The translations under genes were made by a program, and so were the position numbers. Under the pieces are notes generated by a model. The model worked only from the letters and a program-made list of their open reading frames with translations, did not search any database and was not told where the DNA came from. A DNA stretch of 64,000 nucleotides from Flavobacterium sp. (GTDB lineage Bacteria > Bacteroidota > Bacteroidia > Flavobacteriales > Flavobacteriaceae), in assembly GCA_021740105.1 (NCBI GenBank), contig JAIPAM010000004.1:1-64000 (forward strand). The letters are read 5' to 3'. Numbering within the stretch: the stretch's first letter is position 1; the number at the start of each line of letters is the position of its first letter. Shown here piece by piece: positions 6,527 to 15,284 of this stretch.

Positions 6527-8230
6527 TTAATTTCTAGCTCTTTTCTTTTTGTCTGCTTTAGGACCAACTTTAGACATTGCACATCTGAATCCAATGTAAT
6601 CCGTTGCCATATCTTGTGGAAAGTATCTTCTTTGAGCAGGATCCAACCAATATGCTCTATCTCTCCAAGAACCTCCTTTGTAAACTCTAACATTGTCGTT
6701 AACAAGGGTAGTTCTAGTATTAGTCTCATCTTTTTGTTTTACTGTAACCCCTAATGAATTTACAGAAACATTGTGAATTGGTGAGTTATACATTCCATTA
6801 CTATCATTTGTGTTGGCTGCATTCACATTTCCAAAGTCATTTGTTGATTGTTTGTCACCATCTCGGTAGTTTTTTTCATAACTTTTATCAAAGTTTTGTC
6901 TTAGGTATGTTTCATTGTCATCAACAGGAACTTGAGTAATTTGTCCTGGAAGACTTCTTGCTATTACTTTCCCATTTGATAACGTTTCGAACTTAATGTC
7001 TTTAACATCAACTATGATATCAACTTTCCTTTTATCTAATTTGTTTTTTTCAAATTCGTTACCTCTAAAGTAATTGAAATCACTCACTTCATCATCAACC
7101 ATAGGACGATAAACATCGGCAACCCATTCTGCAACGTTACCAGCCATGTCGTATAATCCAAAATCATTTGGAGGATATGATTTTACAATATTAGTAATAT
7201 CTGCCCCATCATCTGACCATCCTGCAATTCCTCCGTAATCTCCTTTAGATTGTTTGAAGTTTGCCAATTGATCTCCTTTAGTTTGTCTTTTTCCAGATCT
7301 AGTATAACTACCTGACCAAGGATATTTCTTTTGACCTTTGAATGTGTTGTAAAATCTTTGACCAACATCTGCAGCTGCTGCATATTCCCATTCTGCCTCT
7401 GTAGGAAGACGGTATTCTGGTAATAAAATTCCTGATGTTCTTTGAGCATAAACACCAGTAGGGTTTTTTGTGGTTGCTGGCTGACCTCTAGTTCCCGCTA
7501 CTTTAATCGGTTTTGATTTAGAGTTTTTAGGACCTTTTAAAACAATTTTTTCATCCCCACCAAATGCTTTACTTGGAGCATTTAAATACGTTTCTGTGTT
7601 AAAAGTTTTTTCTGCAGTTACACTTAAAATTTTAGCATCTTTTTCAAGGTAACCTGCTTTTTCAAGTGCATTTTCGTTTACTCTTTCCGTTCTCCATTTA
7701 CTAAATTCAACTGCTTGAATCCAATTAACCCCTACAACCGGATAAGAAGCGTAAGCTGGATGTCTTAAATAATGATTCGTATACGTCTCGTTATATCCTA
7801 ATCTGTTTCTCCAAACTAGGGTGTCTGGTAAAATCCCTAAATATATTTTTTCATATTTTTCGTCATCAGCTGGAAAAACTCTTTTAGTCCAATCTAGGTA
7901 TTCCAAATACATTAAATTAGTAACCTCGGTTTCATCCATATAAAATGAAGCAACATGCTGTTGATTTGCAGTATTATTCCAATCACGCATAACATCGTCC
8001 TGAACTTTACCCATTGTAAAAGTTCCACCTTCAACCATAACCAATCCCGGTGCAGCTTCTTGCTTTTTGTATTTATTATTGTATTGGAAGCCTCCTTTTT
8101 TATCATTTACTTTCCAACCAGTAGCAGACGAACCGCTTTTTGAGCTTGATTGCTTGCTACAGCTAGCCATTCCTAATAGAAGAACTAATCCTAGAAAAAC
8201 ATAAATAATTGAATTTTTGCTTGTTTTCAT
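6527..8230 (-). CDS. gldJ: Gliding motility / T9SS lipoprotein GldJ
   Basis: 567 residues. A lipoprotein signal, 'IIYVFLGLVLLLGMASC', gives a lipidated Cys near residue 24. The rest is a formylglycine-generating-enzyme (sulfatase-modifying factor) fold: 'GLVMVEGGTFTMG' at about 62-74, 'MDETEVTN', 'YPVVGVNWIQAVEFSKWR', 'YRLPTEAEWEYAA', 'GLYDMAGNVAEW' and 'GGSWRDRAYWLDP...GFRCAM' at the end. In F. johnsoniae GldJ is needed for gliding and stabilises other Gld/T9SS parts; it is not known to be an enzyme. The C-terminal tail is short and basic. It is transcribed away from porU, the usual flavobacterial arrangement. Confidence 0.95.
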   Translation of the reverse strand: MKTSKNSIIYVFLGLVLLLGMASCSKQSSSKSGSSATGWKVNDKKGGFQYNNKYKKQEAAPGLVMVEGGTFTMGKVQDDVMRDWNNTANQQHVASFYMDETEVTNLMYLEYLDWTKRVFPADDEKYEKIYLGILPDTLVWRNRLGYNETYTNHYLRHPAYASYPVVGVNWIQAVEFSKWRTERVNENALEKAGYLEKDAKILSVTAEKTFNTETYLNAPSKAFGGDEKIVLKGPKNSKSKPIKVAGTRGQPATTKNPTGVYAQRTSGILLPEYRLPTEAEWEYAAAADVGQRFYNTFKGQKKYPWSGSYTRSGKRQTKGDQLANFKQSKGDYGGIAGWSDDGADITNIVKSYPPNDFGLYDMAGNVAEWVADVYRPMVDDEVSDFNYFRGNEFEKNKLDKRKVDIIVDVKDIKFETLSNGKVIARSLPGQITQVPVDDNETYLRQNFDKSYEKNYRDGDKQSTNDFGNVNAANTNDSNGMYNSPIHNVSVNSLGVTVKQKDETNTRTTLVNDNVRVYKGGSWRDRAYWLDPAQRRYFPQDMATDYIGFRCAMSKVGPKADKKKRARN

Positions 8231-8436
8231 ACTTAATGTTGGTAATAATTTTGTGGCGAATATAATAATTAACTATTAAACCGCAACACATTTGTTTTAA
8301 TTTATTTCAAAATTGGATCAAAAAAACTTGATTACCAACTCAAAACGCAAAAATAATTCAAATATTATATTTATAGCGCCAAAATTTAATTTTAATATAC
8401 ACACTAATTAGTTTAATTTAGCGTTATTTAAAACTT
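8231..8436. promoter_or_regulatory. Divergent gldJ / porU promoter region
   Basis: 206 nt between divergent genes. TATATTCG on the minus strand (near 8253-8263) and TAATTTAG on the plus strand (8414-8421) each differ from TAnnTTTG at one position and are the best -7 candidates. I see no clear -33 elements. Confidence 0.3.
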
Positions 8437-11400
8437 ATGAAAGTTAAATTTTTGATTTTAGTATTTGTTTCATTCGCTACTTTTTCACAGCAAAAAGGGG
8501 ATGTTTCATTAGTTTGGTCTGATAAATCAGAATATTCTTTTGGATCTAATAAATACAATATCCCCCAAATAAAATCTGAAAATTTTTCTTTCGATAATTC
8601 TAGAAAAACCATTTTCTATAATTTAAATTTGCCTCAAGCGGAATTAATTGATGAGAATTCTCTCCAAATTACAAATGTTGAATTTAAAGACATTTCTTCC
8701 TCTGAATTAGGAGATTTAAATCAAACTACTATTCCCATTTCCATTAAAGCTTCATTGAAATCAACCATTTCTAGGGATAAAATATATGCTTTTCTAAGTC
8801 TTTCTCCCATTATAAAAGAGGGAGATCGTTTTAAAAAAGTAGTTTCATTCTCTTACTACTTTTCCAATAATAAAAACTCAAAAAACGCTCAAACCACTTC
8901 AAATATCCAACAACTTTCTAATTCCGTTTTAGCCTCTGGAGATTGGTTTCGCTTTTATGTGGAAAAATCGGGAGTTTATAAAATTTCAAAGAGTTTTTTA
9001 CGAGATCTTGGTTTGAACGTTAATGCAGACCCGAGAAAAATTAAAATCTATGGTAACGGTGGCAGAATGCTTCCACTTTTAAATAGCACTTTTTACCCAG
9101 AAGATTTAGCCGAAAACGCCATCCAATTTATAGGTGAAAATGACGGTGTATTTAACGACAATGACTACATCTTATTCTATGCTGAGGGAGTTGATAACTG
9201 GAATCAGGAAAATCAAACCAATAGCAATTTGTTTGCAACTAAATCCTATTATTATGTTACAGTAGCCGGAGATTCGGGAAAAAGAATTCAAAACTTTACT
9301 CAACCAGCACCGGCTGCAACATTAAATATCAACTCTTTTGATGATTACCAATTTCAAGAAGTGGATTTAATCAATATCGTTAGAGCAGGAAGACAATGGT
9401 TTGGTGAAGGATTTAACATCAATAATGTGCAAGAATTTACTTTTGAAGTTCCAAACGCGGTAACTTCCACGCAAGCCAATTTAAATGTTACTGTTGGTTC
9501 TAATGCCTATAATGCAACTACTTTTAAAGTAGAATCCAATGGCCAGTTGGTTGGAAATATTAATTTGTCCGCATTGTCCGCTGGATCTGGAACAGAACTG
9601 ACAATTGCCTCTTTACCCTTAAACACATCAATTTCTAATTCAAATACAATTAAAATTAAATTGACCTACGATAATGCGGGAGTACCCTCCTCTAATGCAT
9701 ATTTAGACAATATTATTCTCAAATCGAAACGAAATTTGACCGGATATGGCAAACAATTTCGCTTTCAATACAATGACGCCAATACCCTATCCGGAATCGC
9801 TTCATATCAATTTAATTCAGCATCTGGAATATCTCAAATTTGGGATATTACTGATATTTATAATACAACTAATATTGACAATCCAAACCAAAGTAATTTC
9901 TCATTTAAAGCGCTTTTAGGTGATTCAAGAAATTATATTGCAATAGATAATGCTGATTTATATAGCCCATTAAAAGAAAACGCTACTAGAGTTGCCAACC
10001 AAAATTTAAAAGGCACCATTTTTAAAAACAATCAAGGAGTATTTCAAGATTTAGATTACCTTATAATAACTCCTGCCTTTTTAAAACCTCAAGCAGATAA
10101 ATTAGCGACTTTTCATAAAAACTATTCTCAATTAAATGTAAAAACAGTTACTTTAGAGTCTATTTACGAGGAGTTTTCTTCTGGAAAACAAGACATTGCA
10201 GCCATTAGAAATTTTGTCAAGTATGTTTATTTCAATGCTTCAAATCCTTCAAAGAGAATTAAATATATCAATTTATTTGGTGACGCTTCTTTTGATTATA
10301 AAAATAGAATTCCAAATAACACTAACATTGTGCCTATATATCATGCTTTAAATAGCACCACTGGCGGAGAAGCATCCTATACTTCGGATGACTTTTTTGG
10401 TTATATGGATCCAACTGAAGGAAATATTGCCTACTATTTTGGCGGAATTGATATTGCCGTTGGGAGAATGTTAGTAAGCACAAATACGCAAGCGGAAGAA
10501 ATGATCAATAAGGTTTTTGAATATTATGATTTAAAATCCTATGGGAATTGGAGAAATAATTATGTTGCTATTTCTGATGATTCCGATAAATCCTCCGATG
10601 TATCATTACAATTAAAACAAAATCAATTGGCCGATAGAATCGTTTCAGAAAAACCTTTCATCAATATTAAAAAAGTTCTTTTAGATTCCTATATTCAAGA
10701 AACTTCTTCGGGAGGAAATCGATACCCAAAAGCACGAGAAGATATTTTTAATGCCTTTGAAAAAGGAGCATTGGTTTTTAATTATCTGGGGCATGGTGGT
10801 GAAGATGGATTAACTGGGGAACGAATCTGGGAAAAATCCGACGGCCAAAATTTAAGCAATCAATACAAATACCCGCTATTTATAACTATTACCTGCGATT
10901 TTTCAAGATTTGATAATCCGTACCGACCAACCGCTGGAGAATATACCTATTGGAATCCAAAAGGAGGTGCCATCTCAATGGTTACTACCACAAGATCTAT
11001 AGGTCAAGGATCGGCAGAATTTTTTAATGACAAGCTATCAGAATATTTATTTTCTTATGGCTCCAACCAATATACTTCCATCGCAGAAGCGTTGCGACTA
11101 GCAAAAAATAGTAATCCGAGTTCGTCATCAAATGTTGTTTTTTATATTGGAGACCCTGCACTAATGCTGGCAATTCCAAAACCTAAAATTCGATTAACTA
11201 AAGTAAATGACATTCCCGTTACTGGTGCAATTCCTGACTTTCAATCGTTAGCGTATGTAAAATTATCAGGTGAAGTTACCGATGAGAATAATAATATTTT
11301 GCCGACCTACAATGGCGAATTAGCAGTTAATATATTCGATAAAAATATTATTAAAGCCACATTTAACAATGACGGAAACAGTCCTCCAATTAATTTCAAT

Positions 11401-12264
11401 ACCCTAGGGGAAACTATTTTTAGAGGAAACGCATCGGTTACCAATGGACAATTTGAATTTGGATTTGTAGTGCCTAGAGATATTAAAATCCCAGTTGGAA
11501 ATGGACGCGTTAGTTTTTATTCGAAAAAAAATTCAGTATATATTGACAATTCAGGTGTCGACACCACCATCAAAATTGGAGGTATTAATACCTTGGCTAC
11601 TGCCGATACTACTCCACCAACAGTAAAATTATACATGAACGATCAAACATTTGTATATGGCGGAATTACCAACGCTTCTCCCTTTTTTCTGGCCTATCTT
11701 GAAGATGAAAATGGAATTAATACGGCAAGTGGAATTGGACATGATATTGTGGCTATTTTAGATGGAAATGAAAGCGATCCTTATATTATTAATGATTATT
11801 ACGAAACGGAATTGGATAATTATAAAAAAGGAAAACTAAGGTATCCATTTAGGGATTTAGCACCCGGAATACATACAATTACCTTTAAAGCTTGGGATGT
11901 TTACAATAATCCAATAACTGCTGAAATTCAATTTGTAGTAGTTAGTGACCAATCTATTACATTAACTAATGTTCTAAATTATCCGAATCCATTTGTAAAT
12001 TATACCCAGTTTTGGTTCACACACAATCATCCCTATGAGCCACTTGAGGTCCAGGTGCAAGTGATGACCATTACTGGAAAAATAGTTTGGTCTAAAAATC
12101 AAGTCGTTTACACCGATGGCTTTCTTTCGCGAGAGATCACATGGGATGGAAAAGATGATTTTGGAGACAAAATTGGTAAGGGAGTTTACGTTTATAAATT
12201 GACTGTAAAATCTACTTTAACCAACCAACAATCGGAAAAGTTTGAAAAATTGGTAATACTTTAA
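8437..12264 (+). CDS. porU: Type IX secretion system sortase PorU
   Basis: 1275 residues with signal peptide 'MKVKFLILVFVSFATFSQ'. PorU is the cell-surface gingipain-like (C25) protease that removes the C-terminal targeting domain from T9SS cargo and attaches it to the surface. The C25 domain is central, with the catalytic pair His786 in 'NYLGHGGEDG' and Cys820 in 'ITCDFSRFDNP', spaced 34 residues apart much as in P. gingivalis PorU. Before it comes a large beta-rich region, after it an Ig-like segment, and at the end a CTD-like domain ('NYPNPFVNYTQFWFTHN...GKGVYVYKLTVKS'), typical for PorU, which itself uses the system. porV follows after 38 nt with its own promoter. Confidence 0.95.
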   Translation: MKVKFLILVFVSFATFSQQKGDVSLVWSDKSEYSFGSNKYNIPQIKSENFSFDNSRKTIFYNLNLPQAELIDENSLQITNVEFKDISSSELGDLNQTTIPISIKASLKSTISRDKIYAFLSLSPIIKEGDRFKKVVSFSYYFSNNKNSKNAQTTSNIQQLSNSVLASGDWFRFYVEKSGVYKISKSFLRDLGLNVNADPRKIKIYGNGGRMLPLLNSTFYPEDLAENAIQFIGENDGVFNDNDYILFYAEGVDNWNQENQTNSNLFATKSYYYVTVAGDSGKRIQNFTQPAPAATLNINSFDDYQFQEVDLINIVRAGRQWFGEGFNINNVQEFTFEVPNAVTSTQANLNVTVGSNAYNATTFKVESNGQLVGNINLSALSAGSGTELTIASLPLNTSISNSNTIKIKLTYDNAGVPSSNAYLDNIILKSKRNLTGYGKQFRFQYNDANTLSGIASYQFNSASGISQIWDITDIYNTTNIDNPNQSNFSFKALLGDSRNYIAIDNADLYSPLKENATRVANQNLKGTIFKNNQGVFQDLDYLIITPAFLKPQADKLATFHKNYSQLNVKTVTLESIYEEFSSGKQDIAAIRNFVKYVYFNASNPSKRIKYINLFGDASFDYKNRIPNNTNIVPIYHALNSTTGGEASYTSDDFFGYMDPTEGNIAYYFGGIDIAVGRMLVSTNTQAEEMINKVFEYYDLKSYGNWRNNYVAISDDSDKSSDVSLQLKQNQLADRIVSEKPFINIKKVLLDSYIQETSSGGNRYPKAREDIFNAFEKGALVFNYLGHGGEDGLTGERIWEKSDGQNLSNQYKYPLFITITCDFSRFDNPYRPTAGEYTYWNPKGGAISMVTTTRSIGQGSAEFFNDKLSEYLFSYGSNQYTSIAEALRLAKNSNPSSSSNVVFYIGDPALMLAIPKPKIRLTKVNDIPVTGAIPDFQSLAYVKLSGEVTDENNNILPTYNGELAVNIFDKNIIKATFNNDGNSPPINFNTLGETIFRGNASVTNGQFEFGFVVPRDIKIPVGNGRVSFYSKKNSVYIDNSGVDTTIKIGGINTLATADTTPPTVKLYMNDQTFVYGGITNASPFFLAYLEDENGINTASGIGHDIVAILDGNESDPYIINDYYETELDNYKKGKLRYPFRDLAPGIHTITFKAWDVYNNPITAEIQFVVVSDQSITLTNVLNYPNPFVNYTQFWFTHNHPYEPLEVQVQVMTITGKIVWSKNQVVYTDGFLSREITWDGKDDFGDKIGKGVYVYKLTVKSTLTNQQSEKFEKLVIL

Positions 12265-12280
12265 TAATGTACTATATTTG
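12250..12280 (+). promoter_or_regulatory. porV promoter
   Basis: TTG (12250-12252), 20-nt spacer, TATATTTG (12273-12280): both Bacteroidota boxes at good spacing. The -33 box overlaps the end of porU. Predicted leader is about 18 nt. Confidence 0.6.
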
Positions 12281-12302
12281 TCTAATTTAATTTAAAAATA
12301 GA

Positions 12303-13484
12303 ATGAAAAGAATAGCTATAATAGTGTTTTGCATTGCTGCAATTAATAACCTAAATGCACAAGAAAGAGTAATAACTACTGGAGTTCCATTTTTATTAAT
12401 TGCTGCTGATGCAAGAGCCGCAGGTTTAGGAGACCAAGGAGTTGCAACTTCGGCTGACGCCTTTTCCCAACAATGGAATCCTGCAAAATATGCCTTTTCA
12501 ACAGAAAAACAAGGATTTACAACTAGCTACACTCCCTATCTTACCGCTTTAGTAAATGACATTTCACTAGGCCAAGTAAACTATTTTAATAAAATCAACG
12601 AAAGAAGTGCATTTGCAGGAAGTATTCGTTATTTCAGCTTAGGAGAAATTGAATTGCGTGAAAATGCTTTTGATCCAGCTAATGTGGTTAAACCAAATGA
12701 ATTTTCATTAGATGGATCTTATGCACTTAAATTGAGTGATAAATTCTCCATGTCGGTGGCAGGTAGATTTATAAGTTCCAGTTTAAGAATTGATTCCAAT
12801 AACGATAGAACTGCTGCGAATACTTTTGCTTTTGATGTGGCCGGATTTTTTCAGTCAGAACAAACTGCTTTCTCCGATTTTGATGGTCGCTACCGTTTGG
12901 GTTTCAACTTTCAAAACTTAGGTCCAAAAATAAATTATGACGCCAATGTTTCTGATATCAATGCTAATTTTTTACCAGCACAAATGAAATTAGGAGGTAG
13001 TTTTGATTTTATATTTGATGATTACAACAAAATTACTACCAGTTTAGAACTTAATAAATTATTGGTTCCAACTCCACAGGTGGATAGTTCTAATCTATAC
13101 GATTACAACCAAGATGGTTTAACAAACACCCAAGATTTAAGAGATGCAAATGCAGATTACAAAAAAATTAGTTGGGTTCCTGGGATTTTTAAATCTTTTA
13201 ATGATGCTCCTGGAGGTTTTAGCGAAGAGTTAAGAGAAATAACTTATTCGGTAGCAGCAGAATATTTATACCAAGACTCCTTTGCCATGCGTATGGGGTA
13301 TTTTCATGAAAGTCCCTTGAAAGGCGCAAGACAATATTTTACTTTTGGTGCCGGATTTAAATACAATGTCGTAAAGATTGATGTTTCCTATTTAATGTCG
13401 ACCTCAAAAGTTCAAAACCCATTAGAGAATACTTTACGATTCTCCTTAACATTTAACTTTGGAGAAAAGTACGAAGAATATTAA
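12303..13484 (+). CDS. porV: T9SS outer-membrane shuttle protein PorV (LptO)
   Basis: 393 residues. Signal peptide 'MKRIAIIVFCIAAINNLNAQ', then 'TTGVPFLLIAADARAAGLGDQGVATSADAFSQQWNP', the signature N-terminus of PorV, a FadL-like outer-membrane beta-barrel. PorV collects secreted substrates from the SprA translocon and hands them to PorU. Aromatic-ended strands continue to the C-terminus ('NTLRFSLTFNFGEKYEEY'). It directly follows porU, as in F. johnsoniae. Confidence 0.95.
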   Translation: MKRIAIIVFCIAAINNLNAQERVITTGVPFLLIAADARAAGLGDQGVATSADAFSQQWNPAKYAFSTEKQGFTTSYTPYLTALVNDISLGQVNYFNKINERSAFAGSIRYFSLGEIELRENAFDPANVVKPNEFSLDGSYALKLSDKFSMSVAGRFISSSLRIDSNNDRTAANTFAFDVAGFFQSEQTAFSDFDGRYRLGFNFQNLGPKINYDANVSDINANFLPAQMKLGGSFDFIFDDYNKITTSLELNKLLVPTPQVDSSNLYDYNQDGLTNTQDLRDANADYKKISWVPGIFKSFNDAPGGFSEELREITYSVAAEYLYQDSFAMRMGYFHESPLKGARQYFTFGAGFKYNVVKIDVSYLMSTSKVQNPLENTLRFSLTFNFGEKYEEY

Positions 13485-13506
13485 TCTTACCTAATTAGAA
13501 AACTAC

Positions 13507-13539
13507 AATCCAAATTTCATTGAAATTTGGATTTTTTTT
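13507..13539 (+). terminator. Terminator of porUV
   Basis: AATCCAAATTTCA-TTGAAATTTGGATT followed by a T-run. The stem is perfect, 22 nt after the porV stop. Confidence 0.8.
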
Positions 13540-13551
13540 CCACAAAAAACT

Positions 13552-14034
13552 ATGAAAGAAATTAGCATTACCTCAAAGTTTACCTTATTTGATTCTGTTT
13601 CTGAATTACCAAAAGATGTCTTTACATTGATGGAAAAAGCAGTGGAAATTAGAAAAAAAGCGTATGCTCCTTATTCCCATTTTCGAGTAGGTGTGGCACT
13701 AGTGCTGGATAACAATCAAATTGTTTTAGGTTCAAACCAAGAAAATGCAGCCTATCCATCTGGGCTTTGCGCTGAAAGGGTGGCTATCTTTTCTGCTGGG
13801 ACTCTTTATCCTGAAGCTAAAATTACTAAAATGGCAATTTCTGCGACTTCAGATCACAACCCAAGTCTAACTCCAATTCCACCCTGTGGGGCTTGCCGCC
13901 AATCTATTTCTGAATACGAAATAAAACAAGAACAGCCAATTGAAATCTATTTTATGGGTGAATCTGGGAATGTATACAAATCCGATTCTTTGAAGAATTT
14001 ATTACCCCTAATGTTTGATAAAAAATTATTGTAA
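13552..14034 (+). CDS. cdd: Cytidine deaminase
   Basis: 160 residues. It deaminates cytidine and deoxycytidine to uridine forms in pyrimidine salvage. Zinc site motifs are complete: Cys73-Ala-Glu75 in 'GLCAERVA' (Cys in place of His, as in tetrameric CDAs) and 'PPCGAC' with Cys112 and Cys115. 'YAPYSHFRVG' near residues 38-47 is the substrate-binding segment. The N-terminus has about 20 residues more than the minimal enzyme, common in Bacteroidota. It sits just after the porUV terminator and is unrelated in function. Confidence 0.93.
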   Translation: MKEISITSKFTLFDSVSELPKDVFTLMEKAVEIRKKAYAPYSHFRVGVALVLDNNQIVLGSNQENAAYPSGLCAERVAIFSAGTLYPEAKITKMAISATSDHNPSLTPIPPCGACRQSISEYEIKQEQPIEIYFMGESGNVYKSDSLKNLLPLMFDKKLL

Positions 14035-14176
14035 GAAATTAAATATCTAGAAGACCATAATAATTGCATTATAATAAAAAATACAGCTGTTATTAAATAA
14101 TTTCATAAAAAAAACAATCAATAAATAGTATTAATAGTGCTGGCTATAAATTATTAAATAAAAATACTATTATATT

Positions 14177-14206
14177 TTACTTCTTAGAAGTAATGTATTA
14201 TTTTTG
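14177..14206 (+). promoter_or_regulatory. pdhA promoter with overlapping palindrome
   Basis: TATTTTTG (14199-14206) is a perfect -7 box. Immediately upstream is a perfect palindrome TTACTTC-TTA-GAAGTAA (14177-14193), covering where a -33 element would lie, as an operator would. The leader is about 70 nt. Confidence 0.5.
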
Positions 14207-14280
14207 CAACTTGAAATTTGTATGAATTTCTATTTTTCAAATAGTTATTAAAATGCAGATACAACAAACAATCTACTAAA

Positions 14281-15282
14281 ATGAAAGAAGTTACAAAAGA
14301 AGTTTACTTAAAGTGGTACGAAGACATGCTCCTTTGGAGAAAATTTGAAGACAAATTAGCAGCGCTTTACATTCAACAAAAAGTAAGAGGTTTCCTACAT
14401 TTATACAATGGGCAAGAAGCAGTTTTAGCTGGGGCGTTACACGCAATGGACCTATCAAAAGACAAAATGATTACCGCCTATAGAAATCACGTACAGCCAA
14501 TTGGAATGGGTGTTGATCCAAGAAGAGTAATGGCAGAATTATTAGGAAAAGTAACTGGTACATCCAAAGGAATGGGTGGTTCAATGCACATTTTTTCTAA
14601 AGAACATGGTTTCTTTGGAGGGCATGGAATTGTAGGAGCTCAAATCCCTGTGGGAGCCGGAATGGCATTTGCTGATAAATATTTTGAAACTGGCGGGGTA
14701 ACTATGACCTATTTTGGAGATGGTGCAGCGCGTCAAGGATCACTTCATGAAGCTTTTAACATGGCGATGTTGTGGAAATTACCAGTGGTCTTTATTGTAG
14801 AAAACAATGGATATGCAATGGGAACTTCTGTAGAAAGAACTGCAAATCATACTGATATTTGGAAATTGGGTTTAGGATATGAAATGCCTTGCGGACCCGT
14901 TGACGGAATGAATCCTGTAAAAGTTGCTGAAGCTATGCATGAAGCAATCGAGAGAGCACGTCGTGGTGACGGACCTACATTTTTAGAAATGAAAACCTAC
15001 CGCTATAGAGGTCACTCTATGTCGGATGCACAACTATACCGCACTAAAGACGAAGTCGACGAGTACCGAAAAATTGATCCAATTACGCAAGTTTTAGATG
15101 TAATCATGGACCAAAAATATGCTACAGCAGAAGAAATTGAAGCAATCGAAGAAAGAGTAAAAGACTTAGTTGAAGAATGTGTAACATTTGCTGAAGAGTC
15201 TCCATTTCCAGAAATACAACAATTGTATGATGTGGTTTACGAACAAGAAAACTATCCATTTATCCCTCATAAACTGAAATAA
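14281..15282 (+). CDS. pdhA: Pyruvate dehydrogenase E1 component, alpha subunit
   Basis: 333 residues. The ThDP-dependent E1 alpha subunit decarboxylates pyruvate and passes the acetyl group to the E2 lipoyl arm. The ThDP/Mg motif 'GDGAARQGSLHEAFNMA...VVFIVENN' is intact, and the phosphorylation-loop-type segment 'YRYRGHSMSDAQLYR' is present. 'GSMHIF' and 'GGHGIVGAQIPVGAG' fit the family. The beta subunit is not adjacent; the next gene, 2 nt later, is E2. In many flavobacteria E1 beta is encoded elsewhere, so this split is expected. Confidence 0.93.
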   Translation: MKEVTKEVYLKWYEDMLLWRKFEDKLAALYIQQKVRGFLHLYNGQEAVLAGALHAMDLSKDKMITAYRNHVQPIGMGVDPRRVMAELLGKVTGTSKGMGGSMHIFSKEHGFFGGHGIVGAQIPVGAGMAFADKYFETGGVTMTYFGDGAARQGSLHEAFNMAMLWKLPVVFIVENNGYAMGTSVERTANHTDIWKLGLGYEMPCGPVDGMNPVKVAEAMHEAIERARRGDGPTFLEMKTYRYRGHSMSDAQLYRTKDEVDEYRKIDPITQVLDVIMDQKYATAEEIEAIEERVKDLVEECVTFAEESPFPEIQQLYDVVYEQENYPFIPHKLK

Positions 15283-15284
15283 TT

